DNA from: Methanobacterium sp.
Lineage (GTDB): Archaea; Methanobacteriota; Methanobacteria; Methanobacteriales; Methanobacteriaceae
Length of the DNA: 6,137 bases
Reading direction: 5' to 3'
Assembly (NCBI GenBank): GCA_030539815.1
Contig: JAUNXM010000114.1
Span: forward strand, 240-6,376
Both the position numbers and the translations under genes were made by a program. Each line of letters begins with the position of its first letter. Position 1 is the first letter of the stretch. Shown piece after piece: positions 1 to 5,940 of this stretch. The notes beneath the pieces were generated by a model. That model was not told the origin of the DNA and searched no databases. It was given only the letters and a program-made list of their open reading frames with translations.

Positions 1-698
1 AACATATTCAAGGATCTTTTAAAAAATTCCAGAGATTTTTTTGTTTTCTCATCTTTAAGAGATAAATCACCCATAATAAGGAGTAAAGCGGCCTCCCCAT
101 TCTCATCACCAATACTATGGGCCATTTCATAAGCTTCTTCCAACTGAGCCATAGGATTTTTAAATTCCTGATAAGTACTGTATACAGCAGATTCATCCAG
201 AAGACGGATAATATCATCAAGTTTATTCCCAATATTCACATAATCAATAGAGTCTTCTTCATCAACTTCGGGAGACATATCCAATTTGACATTTAAATCA
301 ATTTTCTCCTTACTTGCTTTATGCTCTTTAATTTGAAGGTATTCATTATATTTATTTATTTTATCATTAACTTCAGCCTTTAATGGCAAGTTCAAAGATA
401 AACAGAGTTTTAATGATTTATTGTAATATTCCAGGGCATTTGGAATATTATCCGTGCCCACGTAAACATCCCCAATTAAATCCAAAATTGTTGCTTCTTC
501 TTCAGCATAACCCAGTTCATGATATAATACAACTGATTTTTCTAAAAATCCTAAAGCATCATTTACATCTTCGTTCTCATATTGAAGGGTTGCAATCTCT
601 ACCATCAAATTGGCTTCAGCTTCCTGATATTCCCACAATTGTTCTAAAAGCTCTTTCAGGGAAGTACTGTAGTCCTTATCCCCACTAAAAATTCCCAC
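1..698 (-). CDS. TPR-repeat protein, 3' end beyond the window
   Basis: This is the last visible gene of the minus-strand cluster, open for 232 codons from a GTG at 698 to the left edge, so its C-terminus is missing. It is acidic and helical, with TPR-like helical pairs at about residues 27-60 (ending NDALGFLEKSVVLYHEL), 67-100 (NIPNALEYYNKSLKLCL) and about 201-232 (ending SLEFFKRSLNM); a charged linker lies between the second and third. TPR domains are protein-protein scaffolds, so a partner or sensor role beside the KaiC and GTPase proteins is inferred. The GTG is chosen because TAA directly precedes it in frame and a GGTGGGG ribosome-binding site lies just upstream. The gene starts 26 bases after the preceding KaiC-like gene, so co-transcription is likely. 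An in-frame ATG at 725 followed by eight sense codons and that TAA is odd (see findings). The TPR assignment is firm; the function is unknown. Confidence 0.85.
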   Translation of the reverse strand, partial: MGIFSGDKDYSTSLKELLEQLWEYQEAEANLMVEIATLQYENEDVNDALGFLEKSVVLYHELGYAEEEATILDLIGDVYVGTDNIPNALEYYNKSLKLCLSLNLPLKAEVNDKINKYNEYLQIKEHKASKEKIDLNVKLDMSPEVDEEDSIDYVNIGNKLDDIIRLLDESAVYSTYQEFKNPMAQLEEAYEMAHSIGDENGEAALLLIMGDLSLKDEKTKKSLEFFKRSLNM

Positions 699-724
699 TT
701 ATTTCCCCACCTTTGGATAGACCA

Positions 725-1435
725 TCACAATATCTCTCCTTTACCTAAAATCAGCCCTTGATCAGTAATTTCATACTCCGCAGTTCCTATAAAACCTAAA
801 TTGGATTTAAATGTCATATAATTACCATCTAACATTATAACATTATCCACTATTGATTTAAGGGTTTTTTCCGTACTTTCATCGGTAACTCCCTCAGTAT
901 AAGTGACAATAACTGTTGCCCCAGCTTCCTTTAACCTACGAAGATATGTCTTCAAAAACCTTATGACCATGGGTTCCGGATTAAATGCAAATAGTGTAGT
1001 TAGCGAGTCTAGAACAGCACGAAACTCGTTTGATTTTTTAAATACAAAACGAGTCCCCAAACCAATTTTAACCATTAAATCGGTAGGATCATTAATTTTA
1101 GACAAATTATAGGTGCTAGTGTTTTCTATTGAAACTCCAGAAAGTGAAGATATTGAATCAATAACATAAAGAAGCTCTTCATCCATAAAATTTTGTAAAA
1201 ACCATCCAAAATCTATCATGTTTTGTTGTAATTGTTTCATTCCCTCATCAGCCGTAACATAGAGACAAGGTTCCTTAATACTCAGCCCATGATAAGCAAA
1301 CTGATAACAAAATATGGATTTACCCACTTTTGGTGGTCCATATATTAATGTGGTGGTATTTTCCGGGAACCCATCCATTAATCCTGCAGATGAGAATAAT
1401 TCATCCAGTCCAGATATGCCTGATTCACTACTCAT
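725..1435 (-). CDS. KaiC-like RecA-superfamily ATPase (second copy)
   Basis: A 236-residue single-domain KaiC-like ATPase. Walker A is GPPKVGKS at residues 33-40 and the Walker B strand is AVLDSLTTL with Asp143. The strand that carries the paired catalytic glutamates in KaiC reads YVTADE (Asp63-Glu64), so the pair is DE rather than EE and one Glu survives. The IDFGW segment (residues 74-78) matches the FGW that follows in KaiC. Such proteins bind ATP and often work as signalling hubs or assembly factors (archaellar FlaH/ArlH is a relative); no circadian role is implied. The ATG at 1435 is preferred over a TTG at 1489, because it aligns with the paralogue upstream and is preceded by GTGAT, whereas the TTG has no ribosome-binding site. 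It lies 71 bases after the upstream paralogue, to which it is clearly similar (shared [16 protein letters not shown] and RLKEAG segments), implying tandem duplication. Confidence 0.9.
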   Translation of the reverse strand: MSSESGISGLDELFSSAGLMDGFPENTTTLIYGPPKVGKSIFCYQFAYHGLSIKEPCLYVTADEGMKQLQQNMIDFGWFLQNFMDEELLYVIDSISSLSGVSIENTSTYNLSKINDPTDLMVKIGLGTRFVFKKSNEFRAVLDSLTTLFAFNPEPMVIRFLKTYLRRLKEAGATVIVTYTEGVTDESTEKTLKSIVDNVIMLDGNYMTFKSNLGFIGTAEYEITDQGLILGKGEIL

Positions 1436-1490
1436 CTTATCACACTTTCTTAAAAATATTAAAGTCAATTTAGAATTATTTGGTTTCAAA

Positions 1491-1501
1491 AGTTTATAAA
1501 A
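1491..1501 (-). promoter_or_regulatory. Possible internal TATA element between the KaiC paralogues
   Basis: In the 71-base gap between the two KaiC-like genes the minus strand reads TTTTTATAAAC, a TATA-like element about 60 bases before ATG 1435. It would allow the second KaiC-like gene and the TPR gene to be transcribed separately from the upstream three. AT-rich spacers produce such matches by chance. Confidence 0.25.
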
Positions 1502-1506
1502 ATTAT

Positions 1507-2226
1507 TTAATCATCATTACCATCAATAATAATTCCCTTTCCAGTTATTTGGTAAGTAGCTTCCCTTCTTCCCATTCCTTTCATGGCTTCAATAGTAATT
1601 TTTTCACCATTCAATTTAATGATATTATCAGCCATGGATTTAATAAGTATCTCAGTTCTTGGATCAGATGAACCCTCAGTGTAGGTGATCACGGCAGTAC
1701 CGCCGGCTTCCTTTAAACGCAAAATGTAGGTCTTCAAAACTCTTACAATCAACATTTCATTGTTTGATTCTAAAATTGTAGTTAATGAATCTATAACTCC
1801 CCTCAACCTAGGGTTTTTTTGAGAAATAGAACGCGCCCCACTGGTTACCTTTACCAGTATATCAGTAGGGTTACGGACCGAAGCGGATTGATACCAGTCA
1901 TATGTGGTTGATTCACCATTATCGGATGTATCAACCACGTATAACATTTTATTTTCCAAATATTCATCTAATACGAGTTCCATTTCCTTAAAATTTTCAG
2001 ATATCTCATTAATTCCCAGGTCGGTTGTCAGGTAAAGGCAAGGTTCATCCTGTGTTAACCCATAATAAGCAAAACCATGACAGAAATAGGATTTACCAAC
2101 CTCTGGAGGACCATATATAAGGGTGACTGTGTTTTCAGGAAGCCCCCCCAAACCTAAACCAATTTCACCTCCAGCCATGGTTAAATTATCGAATCCAGTT
2201 ATTCCAGACGCAATACGAACGATCAT
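1507..2226 (-). CDS. KaiC-like RecA-superfamily ATPase (first copy)
   Basis: A 239-residue KaiC-like ATPase. Walker A is GPPEVGKS at residues 39-46, and Walker B is GVIDSLTTI with Asp146. The position of KaiC's catalytic Glu pair reads YLTTDL (Asp69-Leu70), so both glutamates are gone: ATP binding looks intact but hydrolysis may be weak or depend on a partner. The C-terminal part keeps the [16 protein letters not shown] segment (cf. RLKEAGATVIVTYTEG in the next gene), so the two are tandem paralogues with different active sites. The start is ATG 2226, five bases after the stop of the KaiC-GTPase gene, because GGTGA lies at ideal spacing before it. A GTG at 2235, overlapping the previous stop as GTGA, would add three residues but is itself part of that ribosome-binding site. 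Membership in the KaiC-like family is clear; the specific role is unknown, and a partnership with the adjacent dead KaiC domain is inferred. Confidence 0.9.
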   Translation of the reverse strand: MIVRIASGITGFDNLTMAGGEIGLGLGGLPENTVTLIYGPPEVGKSYFCHGFAYYGLTQDEPCLYLTTDLGINEISENFKEMELVLDEYLENKMLYVVDTSDNGESTTYDWYQSASVRNPTDILVKVTSGARSISQKNPRLRGVIDSLTTILESNNEMLIVRVLKTYILRLKEAGGTAVITYTEGSSDPRTEILIKSMADNIIKLNGEKITIEAMKGMGRREATYQITGKGIIIDGNDD

Positions 2227-2231
2227 TGTAG

Positions 2232-3404
2232 TCACCTGTACAATATTTCTAAAAGAGCATCCAGTGCATCTTCAATTCCTTCATTACGCACTAAACTCAC
2301 TGGGATTATTGGTATGCTCTGGTCAATATTCATAACCTTTCTTATCTCCTCTGGCGAGAGTGAATCCGGGAGATCCTGTTTATTAGCAACTATAACACGA
2401 GGTATGGCTTCAGCTTTGCATTTTTTCATCATTTCCTTGGCCCGGGGGAATGTTTTGGGTGATGTGGAGTCTACAAGAATAAATGCACCCACTGCCTCTT
2501 TGGATAATACATCCAGTATAAGGTCAAAGCGTTCCTGCCCCGGTGTTCCAAAAACATCAGCAGTAAATCCTTTATATTCCATGTGGCCAATATCCATGGC
2601 AATCGTGGTGGGAACCTGGCCCATGGCCATTCTATCCACAGAAACAGAATCAGTAGTAATATTTTTAACAAAGCTAGACTTACCTGCATTGAATGGTCCG
2701 GTGACCAGTATTTTCGGAATGAATATCTTCACCCCTCCTGGACGTAAAATATTGAAAAGAACCATATTTTCCGATGGTGTCACCCATGAGGCTCCGGTAA
2801 CCATGAATCCCTGCCCAATAATTACCCTTTCTTCAATGGTGTTCAAGTTAATTAAACAGTCCATGGAGTTCTTGATTTTGTCAATCAATTCTTCCTCATA
2901 ATCCCATTCAGTAAATATATAGAGTAAAATAGTATCCTGTTCTTTAGCAACTTGGTTCCATTTATTTATGATACGAATGGTTTCTTCATCATCCATATAA
3001 TCGATAAGGGTTGAAAGATTATTTATTACTCCCAATCCGTCAGGAACATCAGCAATAGCCTTGAGAACAACTTCTTCAATTTCTGAGTAATCTTCTATCC
3101 CATATTTACCAGTCACTGGTGCTCCAATAAAATATGAACTTCCATCTACAAAAAAAGCCATTCCATTATCCACACTATTTCTAAGATCCCATCCAAATTT
3201 CTCAAACTCATAAATAATGGAACTTGGTTCCGTTACATTGGTAAAAATGAAACCATGATCACCATCTTCTAATCTGCCCTGAAGGGTTTGATATCCAAAA
3301 GCCTCGCATTCAACTCCGGGATCGGCATAAAATAACACCGAAGATCCAGGGGGTATTCCACCTCCCAGAAAATCATCCAATTTGGGAATGTGAGTCTTTT
3401 TCAT
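2232..3404 (-). CDS. Degenerate KaiC-like domain fused to Ras/MglA-like GTPase
   Basis: A 390-residue two-domain protein. Residues 1 to about 225 have the KaiC-like fold order ([22 protein letters not shown] at 67-74, VINNLSTL), but the P-loop reads ADPGVECE at 27-34 with no GK[ST], the Walker B Asp is Asn128, and the catalytic Glu pair is Val57-Thr58. It therefore looks like a pseudo-ATPase. Residues about 229-390 form a small GTPase: G1 GPFNAGKS (236-243), likely G2 Thr266/Thr267, G3 [11 protein letters not shown] (283-293) with Gln290, G4 NKQD (341-344), G5 PVSL (368-371). The TPGQ form resembles MglA and the Streptomyces conservon CvnD/COG2229 GTPases rather than Ras proper. It has no membrane segment, so it is probably cytosolic. 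The ATG directly abuts the stop of the roadblock gene, whose product is the expected regulator of such a GTPase. The 5' ribosome-binding site GGTGGGAT lies inside the roadblock gene. Domain calls are secure; the signal and effector are unknown. Confidence 0.92.
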   Translation of the reverse strand: MKKTHIPKLDDFLGGGIPPGSSVLFYADPGVECEAFGYQTLQGRLEDGDHGFIFTNVTEPSSIIYEFEKFGWDLRNSVDNGMAFFVDGSSYFIGAPVTGKYGIEDYSEIEEVVLKAIADVPDGLGVINNLSTLIDYMDDEETIRIINKWNQVAKEQDTILLYIFTEWDYEEELIDKIKNSMDCLINLNTIEERVIIGQGFMVTGASWVTPSENMVLFNILRPGGVKIFIPKILVTGPFNAGKSSFVKNITTDSVSVDRMAMGQVPTTIAMDIGHMEYKGFTADVFGTPGQERFDLILDVLSKEAVGAFILVDSTSPKTFPRAKEMMKKCKAEAIPRVIVANKQDLPDSLSPEEIRKVMNIDQSIPIIPVSLVRNEGIEDALDALLEILYR

Positions 3405-3782
3405 CTACATCCCACCCATAATCTGAATTACTTCCTGGGCAATTGACTCCATTTCAAAGAATATCAATCCTAATTGAGCTTCTGGCTCAGTTAAAGCAGT
3501 TAAAATAGCTTTTTGTCCTGCAGGGATTAAAATTATGGTTCCTTTCTCTGTTTTAACTGATATTTGACTAACTGCACCGGTGGTCATTTGTCCAGATGCG
3601 GCTTCTGCTGCCCCCATAATGGTGGAACACAGTGCAGAGAAAATTCGGGCATCAACATCCGGAGGGGTTCGGGAGTTTATTAACAGTCCTTCCTTGGAAA
3701 CTATGCCACATGCCTTTATCTGCCCCACTTGCATAAGGGCCGTTAAGACATCATCCAACTCTTCTTTTTTAGTTTTAGCCAT
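3405..3782 (-). CDS. Roadblock/LC7 (MglB-like) protein
   Basis: A 125-residue single-domain roadblock/LC7 protein. Residues about 6-110 show the expected order: N-terminal helix ([14 protein letters not shown]), strand pair ([15 protein letters not shown]), a long small-residue-rich helix ([17 protein letters not shown]), then strands [19 protein letters not shown] and KAILTALTE, and a final helix. Proteins of this family, such as bacterial MglB and CvnB, dimerise and bind small GTPases as activators or scaffolds. The adjacent gene encodes just such a GTPase, so the pair most likely forms one switch (inference). The start at 3782 has GGGGG at 3789-3793 as ribosome-binding site, and it is the first gene of the cluster. 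The gene ends in TAG, and the next codon is the ATG of the KaiC-GTPase gene in the same frame; readthrough would yield a 516-residue fusion. Confidence 0.93.
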   Translation of the reverse strand: MAKTKKEELDDVLTALMQVGQIKACGIVSKEGLLINSRTPPDVDARIFSALCSTIMGAAEAASGQMTTGAVSQISVKTEKGTIILIPAGQKAILTALTEPEAQLGLIFFEMESIAQEVIQIMGGM

Positions 3783-3848
3783 TTATTTCCCCCATATTAT
3801 CGGATCCACACTCAGTTAAACCGTGCAATTTAAATCCTGAAATTGTTT

Positions 3849-3873
3849 GTTTATGTATTTTTTTTGGATTAAA
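3849..3873 (-). promoter_or_regulatory. Probable box A/BRE promoter of the signalling cluster
   Basis: Read on the minus strand, an A-rich BRE-like stretch (CCAAAAAAA) leads into AAATACATAA at 3860-3851, a plausible archaeal TATA element. Transcription would begin near 3826-3830, giving a leader of about 45 bases with the GGGGG ribosome-binding site. It is the best TATA-like match between the roadblock start and the 31-base dyad, but the match to consensus is moderate. Confidence 0.4.
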
Positions 3874-3897
3874 TCAAATTAAAGATAGGTCTCGATA

Positions 3898-3928
3898 TAT
3901 TTAGGTTGACAAATTATCACCCTAAATA
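3898..3928. repeat. 31-base inverted repeat upstream of the roadblock promoter
   Basis: The left arm TATTTAGGTTGA (3898-3909) and right arm TCACCCTAAATA (3917-3928) pair over 12 positions with one mismatch, around a 7-base spacer. No T tract follows on either strand, so an operator for a dimeric regulator of the roadblock-GTPase cluster is more likely than a terminator. It sits about 40 bases upstream of the proposed TATA element. Attenuation of transcripts from the upstream pilin-like gene is the alternative. Confidence 0.55.
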
Positions 3929-4164
3929 AAATCAATTAGTATTTTTGATCCAGTTTCTAAAAACCTATTAATAAGTTGTTCTTCACTGTTTTTAAATTTT
4001 CTTTATGAATCTAATTAAAGCGAAGATATTCCTAGTAAAGATAGTCCAATAAAATTACATACACAATATGAATTACATAAGATAAACTAATTTAATTTCT
4101 AAAATGAGAACTAATACAAAATATGTATTAATTTGGAGTGAATATTGAAATGTAATTATATCTA

Positions 4165-4656
4165 TCAGTCCCACTGGACATCTGCCGTGGTAAACACATA
4201 TTTATTTGAAAATGCAGGATTGTAGAGTGCATTGGTGAGATTCTCTGTTTTAAATGATTCGGCAATTTTTTTACGAACATTATAATTAATTCTATCTCCC
4301 AAACAGTTTCTTTCTGTTTTTCCAATGACTGATGATGATGCATGTATTCGTAATTGAATCTTGGTTTTCTGATAATCCTGTTGAAACCCCAGATTTAAAT
4401 AGCTGACACCAGTAATTTTAACACTTGAAGAATGTAAAAGTCTTGTTTTTTCAATAGAATAATTTTTAAAAGTCTCTTTAGGATACACTGCTAAACTATC
4501 AGAAATTGCTCCTTGTAATGCTCCTATACGTGCTGCACCCATAGCTTGATTAAGTTCATTGGCATTAGTAATACACATAACGAAAGGGATTAAAAACAGA
4601 ATACTCGCCCCTAAAATCATTAAAAATTCGATAGGAAGTTGACCTTTAACATCCAT
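4165..4656 (-). CDS. Class III signal peptide (pilin-like) protein
   Basis: A 163-residue secreted or membrane-anchored protein. Its N-terminus [19 protein letters not shown] fits the archaeal class III signal peptide: a short charged leader ending Lys4-Gly5, then Gln6 at +1, Pro8 where Ser is common, Glu10 at +5, and a hydrophobic helix to about residue 29. In methanogens such precursors are cut before the Gln by the EppA-type prepilin peptidase and build type IV pili-like structures. The C-terminal 130 residues are polar, with one Cys (118) plus Cys28 in the helix, and match no family I recognise, so this may be a minor pilin or pilus-associated subunit. The ATG at 4656 has GGGTG about ten bases upstream. 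It lies 132 bases after the membrane-anchored gene on the same strand. The assembly ATPase and membrane platform are not in the window. Confidence 0.8.
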   Translation of the reverse strand: MDVKGQLPIEFLMILGASILFLIPFVMCITNANELNQAMGAARIGALQGAISDSLAVYPKETFKNYSIEKTRLLHSSSVKITGVSYLNLGFQQDYQKTKIQLRIHASSSVIGKTERNCLGDRINYNVRKKIAESFKTENLTNALYNPAFSNKYVFTTADVQWD

Positions 4657-4788
4657 ATGTTTTACACCCGGAAATAACCCCTATACCTGCTTTTAATAAT
4701 ATTGACTCTAATTATACTGGAGATACTTCTAATAATAACATTTCGAGTACGAAAAGTTGTGATGGAAATGATAAAAAAGGTAATAATA

Positions 4789-5244
4789 TTAGCCAATTAA
4801 AAATATTACCACCTTATTACTGTATCCTTCCTTTACATTTCGGATTATGTAAGTCCGATTGGGAAAAAGAGTGACTTTCGACTGATTAGAATTATAATTA
4901 GTAATTTTTTTTTGAAATGAATATGAATAGGCATTCCAACCCCCAACTTCCAGCAAAACAGCCGATTGATTAACATTCACCTGATAGTATGAACCTTTAA
5001 TATCTAAAGGCATTTTAATCTCCACTTCATGACCTTCGCCTCCCAAATATGTTTCTTCAATGGCTGATGCAACTTTTTCAGATAATGATCGCGCCTCTAA
5101 CATTTCTTCAGCCTTTTTTACTGCATCTAAACGGCCCTCAGCAAGACTTAATACGCTGGTTAATATGACCATTAGGAGGAATAAAGAGATCACAAAATCG
5201 ATGTTAACTGTTGCCAACTCATCAACAGTAATAGGTAAATCCAT
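4789..5244 (-). CDS. Small membrane-anchored protein, pilin-like architecture
   Basis: A 151-residue protein of unrecognised family. One N-terminal transmembrane helix (about residues 14-35, VNIDFVISLFLLMVIL and on) is followed by a charged amphipathic helix (EGRLDAVKKAEEMLEARSL) that could continue as a coiled stalk, then a beta-rich polar domain to residue 151. The shape is that of a type IV pilin or pseudopilin, but the leader is acidic (DLPITVDE) with no basic cleavage site or Q-x-x-x-E motif, so it may stay uncleaved. ATG 5244 is the only start available: an in-frame TAA lies eight codons upstream. No ribosome-binding site precedes it, whereas a palindromic TATA-like element is centred about 26 bases before the ATG, as expected for a leaderless archaeal mRNA. 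It is probably co-transcribed with the class III signal-peptide gene. Confidence 0.75.
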   Translation of the reverse strand: MDLPITVDELATVNIDFVISLFLLMVILTSVLSLAEGRLDAVKKAEEMLEARSLSEKVASAIEETYLGGEGHEVEIKMPLDIKGSYYQVNVNQSAVLLEVGGWNAYSYSFQKKITNYNSNQSKVTLFPNRTYIIRNVKEGYSNKVVIFLIG

Positions 5245-5257
5245 AAACTTATTAAGA

Positions 5258-5304
5258 TCATACTCTTATTAATACTTATCGTATGACTCCTCCTACAAGT
5301 ATGA
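5258..5304. promoter_or_regulatory. Divergent promoter with palindromic TATA and repeated half-sites
   Basis: TATTAATA at 5267-5274 is a perfect palindrome and TATA-like on both strands. Leftward, its centre lies about 26 bases from the ATG at 5244, fitting a leaderless transcript. Rightward, transcription would start near 5297, leaving about 26 bases to the ATG at 5323, with a G-rich ribosome-binding site. Flanking it are TCATAC at 5258-5263 and GTATGA at 5281-5286 (inverted), plus another GTATGA at 5299-5304, which look like regulator half-sites. The geometry is seen in the sequence; promoter activity is inferred. Confidence 0.5.
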
Positions 5305-5315
5305 GGGGGTGGGGG
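5305..5315 (+). promoter_or_regulatory. G-rich ribosome-binding site before ATG 5323
   Basis: GGGGGTGGGGG ends seven bases before the ATG at 5323. It can pair, imperfectly, with the archaeal 16S 3' end (complement GGAGGTGATC). It matters because it points to 5323, not 5384, as the real initiation site of the THUMP gene: the ATG at 5384 has only A/T-rich sequence before it. Confidence 0.5.
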
Positions 5316-5322
5316 TTATAGA

Positions 5323-5383
5323 ATGAAAAGTAATGAACAGTTAAAAAAAAGATGTTGTTTTACTAGTAAAATTTAATGAAAAA
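5323..5383 (+). other. Displaced 5' end of the THUMP gene (frameshift at an A8 tract)
   Basis: ATG 5323, behind the G-rich ribosome-binding site, begins MKSNEQLKK and then enters A8 (5343-5350); in its own frame it terminates at TAA 5374-5376 after 17 residues. In the frame of the THUMP gene, the bases 5351-5383 read [11 protein letters not shown], a typical hydrophobic first strand that continues straight into MDENGRKK, but this frame has no ATG, GTG or TTG start before its TAA at 5342-5344. Removing one A joins the two into a 192-residue protein. The cause may be a sequencing error in the homopolymer, a real mutation, or slippage during expression. Confidence 0.7.
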
Positions 5384-5898
<515 letters not shown>

Positions 5899-5902
<4 letters not shown>

Positions 5903-5940
5903 TATTTAAATAATATTAACATTTTTTTACTCATTTTTTT
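5899..5940 (+). terminator. Hairpin plus T tracts after the THUMP gene
   Basis: TTAATATT (5899-5906) pairs with AATATTAA (5912-5919) around a five-base loop, overlapping the stop codon, and is followed by T7 at 5922-5928 and T7 at 5934-5940. Archaeal termination depends mainly on such T runs. The all-A/U stem is weak, so the T tracts are the stronger evidence. Confidence 0.6.

Larger units (their letters stand above)
3783..4164. other. AT-rich intergenic region with no gene
   Basis: Between the stop of the class III signal-peptide gene and the roadblock start I find no convincing reading frame on either strand; the longest ATG frames are a few dozen codons at most and lack ribosome-binding sites. 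Besides the proposed promoter and the 31-base dyad, it contains a smaller dyad TAATAC-N7-GTATTA at 4112-4130, about 35 bases after the pilin-like stop. The length is unusual next to the tight cluster downstream, and leaves room for a small RNA that cannot be recognised by eye. Confidence 0.6.

Noticed and set aside
383..688. A plus-strand frame of 101 codons opposite the TPR gene.
   Set aside because: The minus strand gives a continuous TPR protein with repeat periodicity, while the plus frame is compositionally odd (Pro, His and Leu rich) without a ribosome-binding site.
1436..1489. An 18-residue N-terminal extension of the second KaiC-like gene from TTG 1489.
   Set aside because: The extension does not align with the paralogue, TTG is a poor start, and no ribosome-binding site precedes it, whereas ATG 1435 fits on both counts.
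2314..2901. A 195-codon plus-strand frame antisense to the KaiC-GTPase gene.
   Set aside because: It is a mirror of a strongly conserved minus-strand gene; the translation shows no domain, and the GTPase motifs prove the other strand codes.
3843..4130. Scattered repeated short motifs (such as AAAGATAG at two places) that might suggest a CRISPR array or an RNA gene.
   Set aside because: The copies are too short and irregularly spaced for an array, and no tRNA-like or rRNA-like fold is visible.
4128..4343. A 71-codon minus-strand frame overlapping the end of the class III signal-peptide gene.
   Set aside because: It starts inside that gene in another frame, has no recognisable domain or independent ribosome-binding site, and ends in AT-rich spacer.
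4650..4852. A plus-strand frame open for about 67 codons, rich in Asn, Ser and Thr, which resembles low-complexity surface-protein sequence.
   Set aside because: It has no ATG or ribosome-binding site, extends antisense into the 5244-4789 gene, and its Asn richness follows from AAT-rich DNA.
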